From positions 12,458,205-12,522,204 of the forward strand of contig NC_067206.1 in the NCBI RefSeq assembly GCF_026262505.1: a stretch of DNA of 64,000 nt, in the 5' to 3' direction. Made by a program: the position numbers and the translations under genes. The stretch is from Trichomonas vaginalis G3 (Eukaryota > Parabasalia > Trichomonadida > Trichomonadidae). Each line of letters starts with the position of its first letter. Positions within the stretch are counted from its first letter, which is position 1. Positions 1-10,100 of the stretch are shown here, piece after piece. A model generated the notes under the pieces. The model did no database searches. It saw only the letters and a list, made by a program, of their open reading frames with translations, and was not told the origin of the DNA.

Positions 1-1
1 G

Positions 2-1759
2 ATGATGGTTAGAGACATAAAGCCGCGTAGCGGCGAGGGCGAAGCCCATGAAGAAGAGGAGAAACCAGAGGATACGGGTCAGGTTATTCGAGACATTAAA
101 AACGTGTATCCTGAAGTTATTGATTTATTTAGAGGTGTTAATGATTCGATTTCAAATCATTCTATAACCCTTGATGAAGAGAATAAATTAACAGATTATA
201 TATTCGTCATTATTGCAGAACTAATGAAGAGAATAAATGAAAAAGGTATAGCTGATATCATTAATGTAAGTGATGTAATGATGAAAAGAAATTTTGACTC
301 ATTATTTACAGAACCGAAAACAGAATATTGTCTTTATGACGTAATTACTGAATTAATGAAAAAGATTAATGATAATAAGAGTTCTGGCGGAAGAGTTGAA
401 TTAGAGGTGAATGATGTTAATGAGAAATTAGATAATAAAGCAGATAAAAACCATGTTCATTATATAAGTTCAGATGAACAGATTATAACGGATTATCATG
501 GATATTTAACACAGGATGAAGAAGTGAAGACGGAAGATGTTAATGAAAGAAGATATAAATTCATTCGTGCTAAAGGTTATGACATACGCTGTACTGTACA
601 GTATGACACAGGTAAAGCACCAGAAGCATTTGGTTATAACAATGAAATTTATGCTTCATACTTCTTTGTTAACGGTGTATTAGTTGAACCAAGATTTACA
701 TTGAGAATAAGTAGAAAAATAACCGTTGAAGATGCTATTAAAAGTAAAGCTGACAAAGATGAACTTGACGCAACGAACAAAGTTTTGAAATCTCATAAAC
801 ACAATATCTCCGATATAAATGAACTTCAAGCTACATTAAATAGTAAAGCTGACAAGAACCATACACATGAATCCTTCACTACTGTTAGAGCAGACGACAT
901 AATATTGAACTATACCCTTGGTTCAAGTGCACCTTTAGAGAATCCAAGTACAAGCGTAAAAAATACACTAAACTCCTTAAATAACAAATGTATAAATATC
1001 GAAGGTCATGTCAGAAACTTTGAAACATATGAACTACCAGCAATGTTAGATAAAAAAGCAGATAAAGAACATACACATAACTCCTTCTCAACTGTTGCTA
1101 TAGAAAGTATTGAAGGAACGGTTGGCGGAACTGGTGGGGATGCATTATATTATAAACCTCCTAACTTTCCACAAGGTTTAACATCGAATGAAAACATAAC
1201 AACGAAGAAAGACATTAGCTGTAAAAATGTTTATGTCATGGATGATGAAAATAATGTTAAATTCACTGCTCAAGATTTATATGATAAGAAAGCAGACAAA
1301 ACAGAGCTTCAAACATTAAAGACTGAAATACTTCAAACATTATATCCTATAGGCTCTATTTATACGTCAATGAACTCAACAAATCCCGCAACAGTTCTGG
1401 GTTTTGGTACATGGCAGCAGATTGTAGACAAATTCTTATACTGTGCTAACTCTTCAATGCAAACAGGAGGCTCAAAGAAAATTAAAGAAGCAAACTTACC
1501 TGCGCACACTCATACAGGAACTACAAACTTTTCTGGCGACCATAGCCACTTATTAAGAGACCACCCATTATACAACTCAGACTATGAAGCTGGCAATGAC
1601 GTTTTATCTCCATCTTATAACAATTCAGCAAAAAAGACTTTTCGACCAACTGAACCAGGAGGTAATCATACACATACATTTACAACAAATCCAACAGGTT
1701 CGGGTGCAGATTATATGCCACCTTATATGACAGTTTATGTATGGGTTAGAACGGACTGA
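2..1759 (+). CDS. Phage-collar-type tail fibre protein of Maverick A
   Basis: A 585-aa fibre-like protein. The middle has several spaced copies of an A-D-K-x-H-x-H type unit (such as NKADKNHVH and KKADKEHTH), typical of trimeric phage fibres. The C-terminal 130 residues are a phage tail-collar type domain: YPIGSIYTS, then LGFGTW, then NLPAHTHTG, ending YMPPYMTVYVW. This architecture is known from bacteriophage receptor-binding fibres, so a surface attachment role is inferred. A homologue sits in Maverick B (59,013-60,421, minus). The frame is open to the window edge, so the true start may lie upstream. It runs on the same strand as the integrase, 58 bp ahead of it. It looks whole. Confidence 0.75.
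   Translation: MMVRDIKPRSGEGEAHEEEEKPEDTGQVIRDIKNVYPEVIDLFRGVNDSISNHSITLDEENKLTDYIFVIIAELMKRINEKGIADIINVSDVMMKRNFDSLFTEPKTEYCLYDVITELMKKINDNKSSGGRVELEVNDVNEKLDNKADKNHVHYISSDEQIITDYHGYLTQDEEVKTEDVNERRYKFIRAKGYDIRCTVQYDTGKAPEAFGYNNEIYASYFFVNGVLVEPRFTLRISRKITVEDAIKSKADKDELDATNKVLKSHKHNISDINELQATLNSKADKNHTHESFTTVRADDIILNYTLGSSAPLENPSTSVKNTLNSLNNKCINIEGHVRNFETYELPAMLDKKADKEHTHNSFSTVAIESIEGTVGGTGGDALYYKPPNFPQGLTSNENITTKKDISCKNVYVMDDENNVKFTAQDLYDKKADKTELQTLKTEILQTLYPIGSIYTSMNSTNPATVLGFGTWQQIVDKFLYCANSSMQTGGSKKIKEANLPAHTHTGTTNFSGDHSHLLRDHPLYNSDYEAGNDVLSPSYNNSAKKTFRPTEPGGNHTHTFTTNPTGSGADYMPPYMTVYVWVRTD
22..47 (+). repeat. Double-hairpin element 1, in frame in the fibre gene
   Basis: Two adjacent GC-rich hairpins with three-base loops: GCCGC-GTA-GCGGC (22-34), then GGGC-GAA-GCCC (37-47). 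The surrounding DNA is very AT-rich. It is translated in frame and follows the codon AAG. It closely matches element 3 in the polymerase gene, with stem changes on both sides of the second hairpin. Confidence 0.75.
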
Positions 1760-1817
1760 AAGTCCTGAGCTCCAAAAGAGCGAACAGCATGAAATTACTA
1801 AATTTATTTTTACATAA

Positions 1818-2894
1818 ATGAGTTTAAAAGAAGTTTTCGAATCATCACCGTGGATGTCATTTAAAAAATTCTATGAAGCTGCAAAGAATGCGGGATTTAA
1901 TGATAGAACAGAAATTAAGAGATTTTATGATGAAAATATAGTTCATCAGGTTAAAGTTAATCCTTACGATTATTACCTTCCCATTTACTCGAAAACCCAT
2001 GATGCATATCAATTTGATACACTCGTTCAGAGTAAGAAAGGAAGAAAGCCACCATTTTTGATTTTCATTCATGTTAATACACGTAAAGCTTTTGTGTATA
2101 TAATGAAAAATAAAGGAACAAAAGAAGTTTTAAGAGTTTTGCAGACGTTTGTGGCAGAACATCATCCCACTTCATTAACTTCAGACCAGGATTCAGCATA
2201 CCTCAGTAATGAAATTACAGAATTTTTGATTAAACATAACGTTACTCATTATACGACTGAAGACCATAACCATAATATTTTAGGAATCATTAATCGTTTC
2301 ATTAGAACGCTAAGAGATTTAAATAAAGAAAGAGATTTTACGGAGGAATCAATGAATAAAGTCATTAATGCTTATAATAAGTCCACCCATAACAGCACAG
2401 GATTTAAACCAAACGAAATGACTTCAAAAGAGGAGGATGAATACATAAAACAAAAGAGAATGTTAACGGAGGAAAGAAGAAGTTCATCATTACTGCCAGG
2501 AACTAAAGTTAGAATCATTCTTGAACATAAACCACATGAAAAGGTAAGAAATCAGTTAAGTGATGATTATTATATCGTTGATTCCTCACAGGGTAATGGT
2601 TATTTAATTAAAGCAGCTGACCATTCGGTCGCATTTTATCCACGATTTCGATTAGTTGAAAGCGAAAATGGAAGATTAGCTAAAACGGTTGATGAAGCGA
2701 AAAGAGGTATAGTTAATAAAATTGTGAGTTATGATGAAGACAAAGATAAATACACTGTCATTTATGAAGGAGGTGTGGATGCTAAAATTCCTTCTAGAAA
2801 TTTGAGAGAATCGAACCCCACACATTTATCGGAACTCGAAAAGGATTACTGGAAGGATAAAAATAAGCCAAAATTAATCAAAAAAATTTTATGA
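1818..2894 (+). CDS. Retroviral-type (rve) integrase of Maverick A
   Basis: A 358-aa Polinton integrase, which inserts the element DNA into the host genome. The RNase-H-like core has an aspartate in YQFDTLV (about D67) and one in TSDQDSAYL (about D123), followed at the usual spacing by the HNILGIINRFIRTLRDLN helix. The C-terminal part (about residues 295-335, IVNKIVSYDEDKDKYTVIYE) resembles a chromodomain, as in many Polinton integrases. It is homologous to the integrase at 58,057-59,016 (shared HHPTSLTSD/YHPTKLTSD and RDLN segments). The chosen start is the ATG after the TTTTTACATAA motif typical of this element. Confidence 0.85.
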   Translation: MSLKEVFESSPWMSFKKFYEAAKNAGFNDRTEIKRFYDENIVHQVKVNPYDYYLPIYSKTHDAYQFDTLVQSKKGRKPPFLIFIHVNTRKAFVYIMKNKGTKEVLRVLQTFVAEHHPTSLTSDQDSAYLSNEITEFLIKHNVTHYTTEDHNHNILGIINRFIRTLRDLNKERDFTEESMNKVINAYNKSTHNSTGFKPNEMTSKEEDEYIKQKRMLTEERRSSSLLPGTKVRIILEHKPHEKVRNQLSDDYYIVDSSQGNGYLIKAADHSVAFYPRFRLVESENGRLAKTVDEAKRGIVNKIVSYDEDKDKYTVIYEGGVDAKIPSRNLRESNPTHLSELEKDYWKDKNKPKLIKKIL

Positions 2895-3140
2895 ACTAAA
2901 TATATTTTATGTCTGAAGTTAATTAGTTAATAAAGTAGCGGATGAACTGCAGAAATATATTTTATCGTAAATGGTTAGATCTAACCCGATATCTACCCTC
3001 ATTTCTACCCTCATGAATTTTCATGAATTTTATATATTAATGTTTTCGTTAAGCCACTTTGTGCCGGCAGTCAGTCAGTTAATGAAATTTACACCAAAAA
3101 TATATTTTATCGTTAATGGTTTTTAGGTTATTCAATAATT
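2895..3140. promoter_or_regulatory. Intergenic module with AGATCT palindrome and a block shared with Maverick B
   Basis: No gene is seen here. It holds three AAATATATTTTAT boxes (near 2899, 2953 and 3105) and the palindrome GGTTAGATCTAACC (2971-2984). It also holds a block (3039-3102) that recurs inverted in Maverick B at 50,376-50,443 and includes CACTTTGTGCCG and a GTCAGTCAGT run. The mirror of the palindrome arm appears at the other end of the visible element (14,250-14,300). A role in transcription or replication is inferred from this conservation. Confidence 0.55.
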
Positions 3141-3236
3141 AATTATTTTTGAATAACTGAAGGTGTCACCACGTCACCATGTGTCACCTGGTTAATTAAC
3201 TTCTCTTAAAAATGATGACAACATGACCTTTAGACA
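3141..3236 (+). repeat. 96-bp inverted repeat, copy 1 (upstream of primase-helicase)
   Basis: This 96-bp segment is the reverse complement of 5666-5761, with a single mismatch seen by eye. It contains three GTCACC units, which read GGTGAC on the other strand. With copies 2 and 3 it brackets the primase-helicase gene. Confidence 0.85.
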
Positions 3237-3312
3237 ACTAGCCCGGAAATTTGATGCAGTCCAAAAATAAAGTTAGTTTTAAAATTATTTTTATTTTTTT
3301 ATTCCTATATAA

Positions 3313-5625
3313 ATGACAGCAACAAACAACAACAGCAACTATATCGTTTCTGATGAAAAAGTTATTGATTCATTAGCTGAGGAATTAGTTGTGGCAGAAA
3401 CTAAAACCCTCAACGAAAGAATTGGTGAAAACAAGATTGATTTACATAACTACCTCAAACACGATGGAGGAAGAGGAAGGAAAACTGGTATGGCTTTATT
3501 AGTAAATAAAATTTCAAATTTAACGATTATGGATGTTGATATCAATAAATCATACAATGATGAACTTAAAGAAACAGTTAGAAAAGATATTTTATCAAAA
3601 CTTTCGGATAAAGATGTTATCGTTAAAACCGCTTCAGGAGGTCTTCACATTTATTGTAACACTAATTTCTTCTATTCAGTTTCGAACAGAATGATTAAAT
3701 GCTATTCCAGCAATGATTATGATATTGACATAATGACTTCGATGGATGATTCAAAGCGTTCTTTAGTAGTTATGGCTGATTCAAGAGTTCGCAAGAATGC
3801 AACAGAACCAATCAATACATACTCATTCATTCGTGGAAGTTACGATTCAACATTAACTAGAACAGTGAATGATATATTAAATGATTTGAATATTAAGGTA
3901 AGAGTTGAACAGAAGAACGAAGAAATAAAGACTATCATGAATGAAAACAAAGATGTAAACATTGACGATAAACTTGCCCAGAGCATAGTTGATGGCATCA
4001 GTGATTTTGAAGTACATAATGACGGTGGAAACATGAATTTAGAAAAAGAAGTTACATTATTCACACTGTTTCAAGCAATTAATTCGTTACCTAATCATTT
4101 AATTAATGAAGCATACGATAACGTTTATAACTTCTGCAATTTAACTGAAAATGCAAAAAGTAATTTTGAAAAAGCACGTAGTAGATATGCACATTTAATG
4201 ACTTCTCCATTTGTTTTAGTGCAGATTCTAAAACTATACCAAAAGGAATATTATGATGAATACGTTTTACCTTTATTACGTAAGCCAAAAATAACATTTG
4301 ATATAAAACTTGATGACTCGTTTTTGATAACAGATATTAGACGCAAGGTTGAAAATCATCAGTATAAAAACAGTTCTGAAGTAATTGAGGATTTATCACG
4401 TGTAATCCGTTTTGTAGATTGTGGAAATAAATATTTCATTCAAAAGGACTATAATATCCACGACAAAATGAATCAAATATCATTCGTTCTTCAATCAAAC
4501 ATGAAAGAGTCACTTAAAATGATTAAATTATTTAAAGAAGAAGGTAAAACCATAACAGCATGGGACGTACTATTAAATCAATTATCCTCATTAACCGTTA
4601 AGGGTGTTCGCTTTAAATCTGATTCTCCAGATATTTTCTCAACGTTTCAAGGTTATAAATACAACGTTCTCGAAAAACCAGATTACTCAAAAATTGAGAT
4701 GTTTATGAATTTCATTAAAGAAGCCATTTGTGATAATAATGATGAAGTGTATAAATACCTTCTCGGCTGGATTGCATCAATGATTCAACATCCTGGAATC
4801 AAGAATGAAACAGCAATTATTTTGAAAGGACTTCAGGGAACAGGTAAAAACAGATTTACAGACATTATTTCTGAACTTCTCGCAGGTTATTCATGTAAAA
4901 ACATTACTGAAATAAGTGAGCTAACGGGTAATTTCAATTCAGTAGTTGAAAATAAAATGTTTCTTGTACTTAATGAACTCAAGAATGTAGGTGAAGATAG
5001 ACTCGCAAACTTCAACGCTTTGAAATCAATTATTACGGATAATGAGATTAGAATTAATGAAAAGAATCAACCCAGAAGAACTGCCCAGAACGTTGCAAAC
5101 TTCATTTTGGTAACTAATAACGTCTACCCTGTCAAAATTGAAGTTGGAGACAGAAGATACGTAGTTTTAAGAGTTAATGGTAAATTTAAGGGTCAATTTG
5201 ATTACTTCAAGAATTTAATGGATTCATGCACTAAGGAATTTTATGATAATTTACTGACGTATTTTATGCAATATGACCTTTCATCATTTAATGTACGAAT
5301 CATACCGATGACTGAAGCCAAACAAGATTTAATTGAATTATCAACAAATCCTTTAGATGAATGGATAAATACACATTATGATGAACTGTGTGCAGGTATG
5401 ACGTGTAAAAATGCTCTATGCTGCAAACCATCAGACATGAAAGACAAAAACTTTCAAATGAGCATTAAGGATAAATGTGATAGGAAACAGAGAAGAATAG
5501 ATGGTAAACAAACATGGTGTTATGTTTTGAAAGAAGAAATGAAAGGATTATATAAACAGGTTGAACCAAACGATAATGAGGATTCATTTACTGATGATGA
5601 AATACCTGTAAATGAAGCTTTATAA
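3313..5625 (+). CDS. Primase-superfamily 3 helicase (D5-like) of Maverick A
   Basis: A 770-aa replication protein. The N-terminal part looks like an archaeo-eukaryotic primase/prim-pol: LTIMDVDI near residues 72-79 supplies a D-x-D, and SGGLHIYCN near 108-116 a conserved histidine. The C-terminal part is an SF3/D5 helicase: Walker A GLQGTGKN (about 505-512), Walker B MFLVLNELKN (about 548-557), motif C NFILVTNN (about 596) and GDRRYVVLRV (about 611). The predicted role is priming and unwinding during element replication. A broken relative lies in Maverick B (44,750-45,977), sharing the AWD-LL and QHPxxKNETAxI segments. The start ATG follows TTTTTTATTCCTATATAA. The 96-bp inverted repeats flank it. 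It looks whole. Confidence 0.85.
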   Translation: MTATNNNSNYIVSDEKVIDSLAEELVVAETKTLNERIGENKIDLHNYLKHDGGRGRKTGMALLVNKISNLTIMDVDINKSYNDELKETVRKDILSKLSDKDVIVKTASGGLHIYCNTNFFYSVSNRMIKCYSSNDYDIDIMTSMDDSKRSLVVMADSRVRKNATEPINTYSFIRGSYDSTLTRTVNDILNDLNIKVRVEQKNEEIKTIMNENKDVNIDDKLAQSIVDGISDFEVHNDGGNMNLEKEVTLFTLFQAINSLPNHLINEAYDNVYNFCNLTENAKSNFEKARSRYAHLMTSPFVLVQILKLYQKEYYDEYVLPLLRKPKITFDIKLDDSFLITDIRRKVENHQYKNSSEVIEDLSRVIRFVDCGNKYFIQKDYNIHDKMNQISFVLQSNMKESLKMIKLFKEEGKTITAWDVLLNQLSSLTVKGVRFKSDSPDIFSTFQGYKYNVLEKPDYSKIEMFMNFIKEAICDNNDEVYKYLLGWIASMIQHPGIKNETAIILKGLQGTGKNRFTDIISELLAGYSCKNITEISELTGNFNSVVENKMFLVLNELKNVGEDRLANFNALKSIITDNEIRINEKNQPRRTAQNVANFILVTNNVYPVKIEVGDRRYVVLRVNGKFKGQFDYFKNLMDSCTKEFYDNLLTYFMQYDLSSFNVRIIPMTEAKQDLIELSTNPLDEWINTHYDELCAGMTCKNALCCKPSDMKDKNFQMSIKDKCDRKQRRIDGKQTWCYVLKEEMKGLYKQVEPNDNEDSFTDDEIPVNEAL

Positions 5626-5665
5626 AGTATGATTTGAATTTATTTTTGCATTAATCCTGCTGTGA

Positions 5666-5761
5666 TGTCTAAATGTCATGTTGTCATCATTTTTAAGAGA
5701 AGTTAATTAACCAGGTGACACATGGTGACGTGGTGACACCTTCAGTTATTCAAAAATAATT
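5666..5761 (-). repeat. 96-bp repeat, copy 2 (iterons)
   Basis: Inverted relative to 3141-3236 and nearly identical. It contains three direct GGTGAC iterons at 5714, 5724 and 5732. It lies 40 bp past the primase-helicase stop codon. Confidence 0.85.
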
Positions 5762-5790
5762 CATAAATGCCTTCCTCCTTTCGTACCTGT

Positions 5791-5884
5791 TGTCTAAATG
5801 TCATGTTGTCATCATTTTTAAGAGAAGTTAATTAACCAGGTGACACATGGTGACGTGGTGACACCTTCAGTTATTCAAAAATAA
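5791..5884 (-). repeat. 96-bp repeat, copy 3 (tandem with copy 2)
   Basis: A direct repeat of copy 2 with a 125-bp period. GGTGAC iterons lie at 5839, 5849 and 5857. It ends beside the stop of the next minus-strand gene. Confidence 0.85.
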
Positions 5885-5890
5885 ATTTTC

Positions 5891-6394
5891 TTATAAAGCT
5901 TCAGGGTCTATTTCCTCAATTACTTCACTTCCTTCTTCATCATATTCAATCGTTGCTTCCTCAATTACTGGTAGGAGCTTATTGATTATATCTTTATTCG
6001 TTATTGTCTTCAGAGATGAAGGATAATATTTCACAACTACTTCACCTGGAGGGCTCTTTGAGTCCATCTCGGCGCCTTGCGCCTTCTTGAATTCTTTCTG
6101 CTGCGATAAATCTAAAACAATGCTGAAAAATTCAACGTTAGAGTTCTTCATAATCGTATAATGTGTATCTTTGATATTTACAAATATTCCTTTCTGTTTA
6201 AGTAATACTGCTATTTCATGTGGTGTGTAACGTTTTCTGTCAATAATGATAGCGTATGGTTTAACGAACTGACCGTATTTAGATTCTTTCACAGACTTTT
6301 TATTGAATATAACGTTCACGTTTTTTCCATTTATGAATTCACCCTTAACAGCAGTAGCGAGAGCATTGTATGAATAGAACTTGTACTCAGACAT
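5891..6394 (-). CDS. Hypothetical Maverick A protein, 167 aa
   Basis: No family recognised. The first 115 residues are a mixed alpha/beta-looking domain (start MSEYKFYSYNALATAVKG, later RKRYTPHEIAVLLKQKGIFV). The C-terminal 25 residues are strongly acidic (EYDEEGSEVIEEIDPEAL). Between them lies a GC-rich stretch that encodes KKAQGAEMDSKSPPGE and is one of the double-hairpin elements (6051-6083); it looks like an in-frame insertion. The gene starts 97 bp from the divergent 124-aa gene at 6492. The spacer is pure AT with TTTTTAATTTTAATAAAATA next to the start. Confidence 0.6.
   Translation of the reverse strand: MSEYKFYSYNALATAVKGEFINGKNVNVIFNKKSVKESKYGQFVKPYAIIIDRKRYTPHEIAVLLKQKGIFVNIKDTHYTIMKNSNVEFFSIVLDLSQQKEFKKAQGAEMDSKSPPGEVVVKYYPSSLKTITNKDIINKLLPVIEEATIEYDEEGSEVIEEIDPEAL
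6051..6083 (-). repeat. Double-hairpin element 2, in frame in the 167-aa gene
   Basis: On the gene strand it reads GGCGC-AAG-GCGCC followed by a six-pair stem with an AAA loop (one non-pairing position on this strand, a wobble on the other). It follows the codon AAG in the same reading phase as elements 1 and 3. The first stem differs from theirs by a swapped base pair, so pairing is kept. Confidence 0.7.
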
Positions 6395-6491
6395 TATTTT
6401 ATTAAAATTAAAAATATAAATTATTTAAAAAAATTAAGTTTATTTTTAAATTATATTTTTTACGGAAAATTTTTTTTATTTTCCATAAAAG

Positions 6492-6866
6492 ATGTATAAA
6501 AAGCTATCTAGATTAGACCATGAAGAAATTAAGAAGTTATTGAAGAATGCTGACATTGAAGTTAGCAAAAGATATGCGACTAACAAATCTTCATTAGCTA
6601 AATACCTCAATGATTACAGAGGTGCAGTTACTTACGAGAAAATTAATGATTACATTAATAACAAAACATTTCCTTTAAATGATGTTCAGGTTAATTTATA
6701 TCATAAACAATCAGTACCGAAGGAAGTAAGAAAAGAAATGTATGATATGATGAATGTTGATGTAGGAAGGACAAGGACAGCAGTACCGAAGGAAGTTAGG
6801 CAGGAAATGCACGATATAACTAATGTGGATGTAGGTGAAACGAGAAAGAAGAAAAGAAAAATATAG
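6492..6866 (+). CDS. Hypothetical basic Maverick A protein with internal repeat, 124 aa
   Basis: No family recognised. The C-terminal third holds two copies of a 23-24 residue unit (VPKEVRKEMYDMMNVDVG and VPKEVRQEMHDITNVDVG) and ends in a basic KKKRKI tail that could act as a nuclear signal. The N-terminal part is lysine-rich and helical. The start follows TTTTCCATAAAAG, a variant of the element start motif. The next stretch to 7113 is coding-like and lysine-rich and probably belongs to a flanking gene. Confidence 0.5.
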   Translation: MYKKLSRLDHEEIKKLLKNADIEVSKRYATNKSSLAKYLNDYRGAVTYEKINDYINNKTFPLNDVQVNLYHKQSVPKEVRKEMYDMMNVDVGRTRTAVPKEVRQEMHDITNVDVGETRKKKRKI

Positions 6867-7113
6867 CTGTAAAGTATGCAAAAGCAATTGCACAATTACG
6901 CAAAGCAAACGAAGTAATTAAATCTATAGATGATAAAGCTCTTGATGGTGAGAAATGGTTAAAGAAGGATGAAAATAATAAACGCAAAAATGTTAAAGCA
7001 GGAAATAGAATCATAGATTTTAACATTAAAGAACTCAATGAAGAAAACAGAAATTACCTACATGAACGTTTCGGTAAAATGTTTATTAGGCTTCTGCAGA
7101 AGATAAAAGTAAA

Positions 7114-10100
7114 TTGCAGCAAAAATGGATGATTTGTTATAAACTTGATGGTAAATTTACTAATTCAACATTGAACATCGAGAACATCGGAGCTTTACTT
7201 CATCAGTTAAAGCAAGAAAACTTTATAACAGAGATTGAAGCAAACGCAGCTGGAATAATTGAAAAACATTATGATTTCTTTATGACAAATATTAAGAACC
7301 TCGAAGAAATTAAAATGTATGATTTAACTGAATATGAAGGATTAACGATGAGCGATATTAAGAAAGGTAAGCCACAGAAGAGAGAAAAAAGAGATGAAAG
7401 CAAATTATCAAAAGACCAGAAAGAAATTTTAGAGGCGTTAAAGCAAACAGGAAACCAAAAACTAATTGATACTTTCTGGAGGGATAATGGTGAAAAGAGA
7501 ACAAATAAAAAGAGAAGTGGTGAGTTTTGGAAATATCTTTGCAGATTACCTATAAATCTTGAACGTTATCAAATTTTCAATGAACTTAACAAAAGAACTG
7601 CAAAATTGATGACAGAAGATAACTGCTTCGTTTATGCTTGCATTCAGGCTGGAGTTGATGAGCAGACGGTAGACCACATGCGTGAAGTTATTAGAGTTAG
7701 AGATTTTCCACAAAGTAAGATTCAGGAAATTTCTAACGCAACTGGCATAGCATTTAATGTTACCATTGGTTATTTCGATAATTCAAAAGATAATAAGACA
7801 GTTCATTATACACCATCAAAGCCGCAAAGCGGCGAGACCGAAGGTCACACAGAAATAAAGAAAACAATCGATTTATTACTCGTTGAAGACCATTACATGT
7901 TAAATGAAAGATTACCTATGACAACATATTTTATCATAAATTATAACGAAATTCTCAAATCATTAGGCGGCTGGAATATAGAACGTCAAATGAAAATATA
8001 TAAGAAAAGGGAAAATAGATTTGTTATTGATTCTACGCGAACAACTCCTTTATGGGATATTTTGAAAACATTAAGAGAGTGCAATTACTTTGAACCGTTA
8101 TCTTATGGTGAACTTTTCACTTATACAACAGATTTATATAAACAAAAACTTGCACCGTTTAAAGATTTAAATTATACCCCGAACTACTGTGTTCAGTTAA
8201 AGAAAAAGTCTGAAAGTAAAGATAGTGATAAATCAAAACAAAAATTCATTCCTGAACACATTTTCTTCGCTGACTTTGAATGTAGCACTGATGGAGTTCA
8301 TAAAGCCTTTAACATTTGTTATGATAGTGAAGATGGAAAGATTAGCGAAAGCATTTGGGGTCAAAATTGTGCAACAAAATTTTTAGAAAGAATTCCTGAT
8401 AAAAGTTTAATATATTTTCATAACCTCAGTTATGATATCAATTTCATTTTAAGACATTTAACAGAAATTAGCGGAACACCAATTATTAAGGGTTCTAGAA
8501 CAATGCAGATAACGGGAATATATAAAGGTAAAGCAATCATTATTAAAGATTCATACACTGTTATAAATAAGAAGCTTAAACTATTTCCTGAAATGTTTCA
8601 TTTGCAGTGTGGTGAAAAGGAAGTATTTCCGTATCAATATTATTCAAGCTCTTTATTAGTTAATGATAACAAAACTGGCGTAATTTCTGAAGCGTGTAAG
8701 TTTGTAAAAGATATTGAAACGTTCATGAAAAACATAGATTTAATCGAAAACTGCAGAATAGATGAAAACCATTTCGATTTAGAAAAATATAGCTCATTTT
8801 ATTGCAAACAGGACGTAAGGATTTTAAGAGAAGGTTTTGTTAAGTTCAGAAATGATATATTAAAAGAATTTGATTTAAACGTTTATGATTACGTTAGCAT
8901 TTGTTCAATTGCTAATAAACTTTTCGAAAACAGAGTATATTTCCCGAATGGAAATTTATATGACCTTTCAAATAAACCAAGAGAATTTATTTCACGCTGT
9001 ATTCAAGGTGGAAGATGTATGTTAGCTGATAATAAGAAACAAAAGAGCGAAAAGAAACTCATTGCTGACTTCGATGCTGTTTCATTATATCCATCCGCTA
9101 TCGCGAGACTTTATACTTTAGAAGGAATTCCAAAGGTTATGAAGAAAGAAATGTTAAACAGTGAATATTTGTTAAAACATTTATTCGATGATGACCAGGG
9201 CGAGCCTGAAGGTGAGAAATTCATTTCTGGATTCTTTGTTTTAATAAAAATAACCGAGATTAAGATTAAAAGGCACTTTCCATTAATAACAGTAGATCCA
9301 GAATTAAACCCGGAGCTAAAGGTTCCAAGAAGTTCTAACACATGCTGTTTAATGTATGTGGACCACATAGCTTTGCAGGATTTAATAAAATATCAGGGCA
9401 TCAGCTGCGAAGTATTACAGGGTTACTACTACGATGAAAAAAGAGATTTTAGAATAAGAGATGAAGTTAAGAAATTATTTGAATTGAGATTAAAGTATAA
9501 GAAGGAAGAAAATCCGCTACAAGAAAATATTAAATTAATTTTGAACAGTATTTATGGAAAAACTATTTTGTCCCCGATAGAGTCGAAAATTAAAATCATT
9601 GATGATAAAGATGCTGTTAGGTATGCCATCAGAAATTATAACCATATCATTAAATTTGAAGGTTTAGATGGTTCGGATAAAACTATTTTCAAACTAACTA
9701 AAAGCATTTGCAGACACTTTAACTTTTGCCCTTAGGTGTTAATATCTTATCTATGTCGAAACGTATCATGAATGAAGTATTTTGCACGATTGAAGACTTA
9801 GGATTAAAAGCATTTTATCAGGATACAGATTCGATGCACATTTACAATGAAGACATACCAAAACTCGCTGCAGAGTTTAAGAAGAGATATGGTCGCGAAC
9901 TTATTGGAAAGAATTTAGGTCAGTTCCATTCCGACTTTGCAGAAATCACAAAAGATAAACAAAGTTTAGCTTACAAGTCGATATTTTGTGGAAAGAAGAC
10001 TTACATTGACTTACTCACTAATGATTTAAATGAAGTTGCATTTCACTGCAGAATGAAAGGCGTAAAACAAGATGTTATAGCTTTAACAGCAAATGAAATG

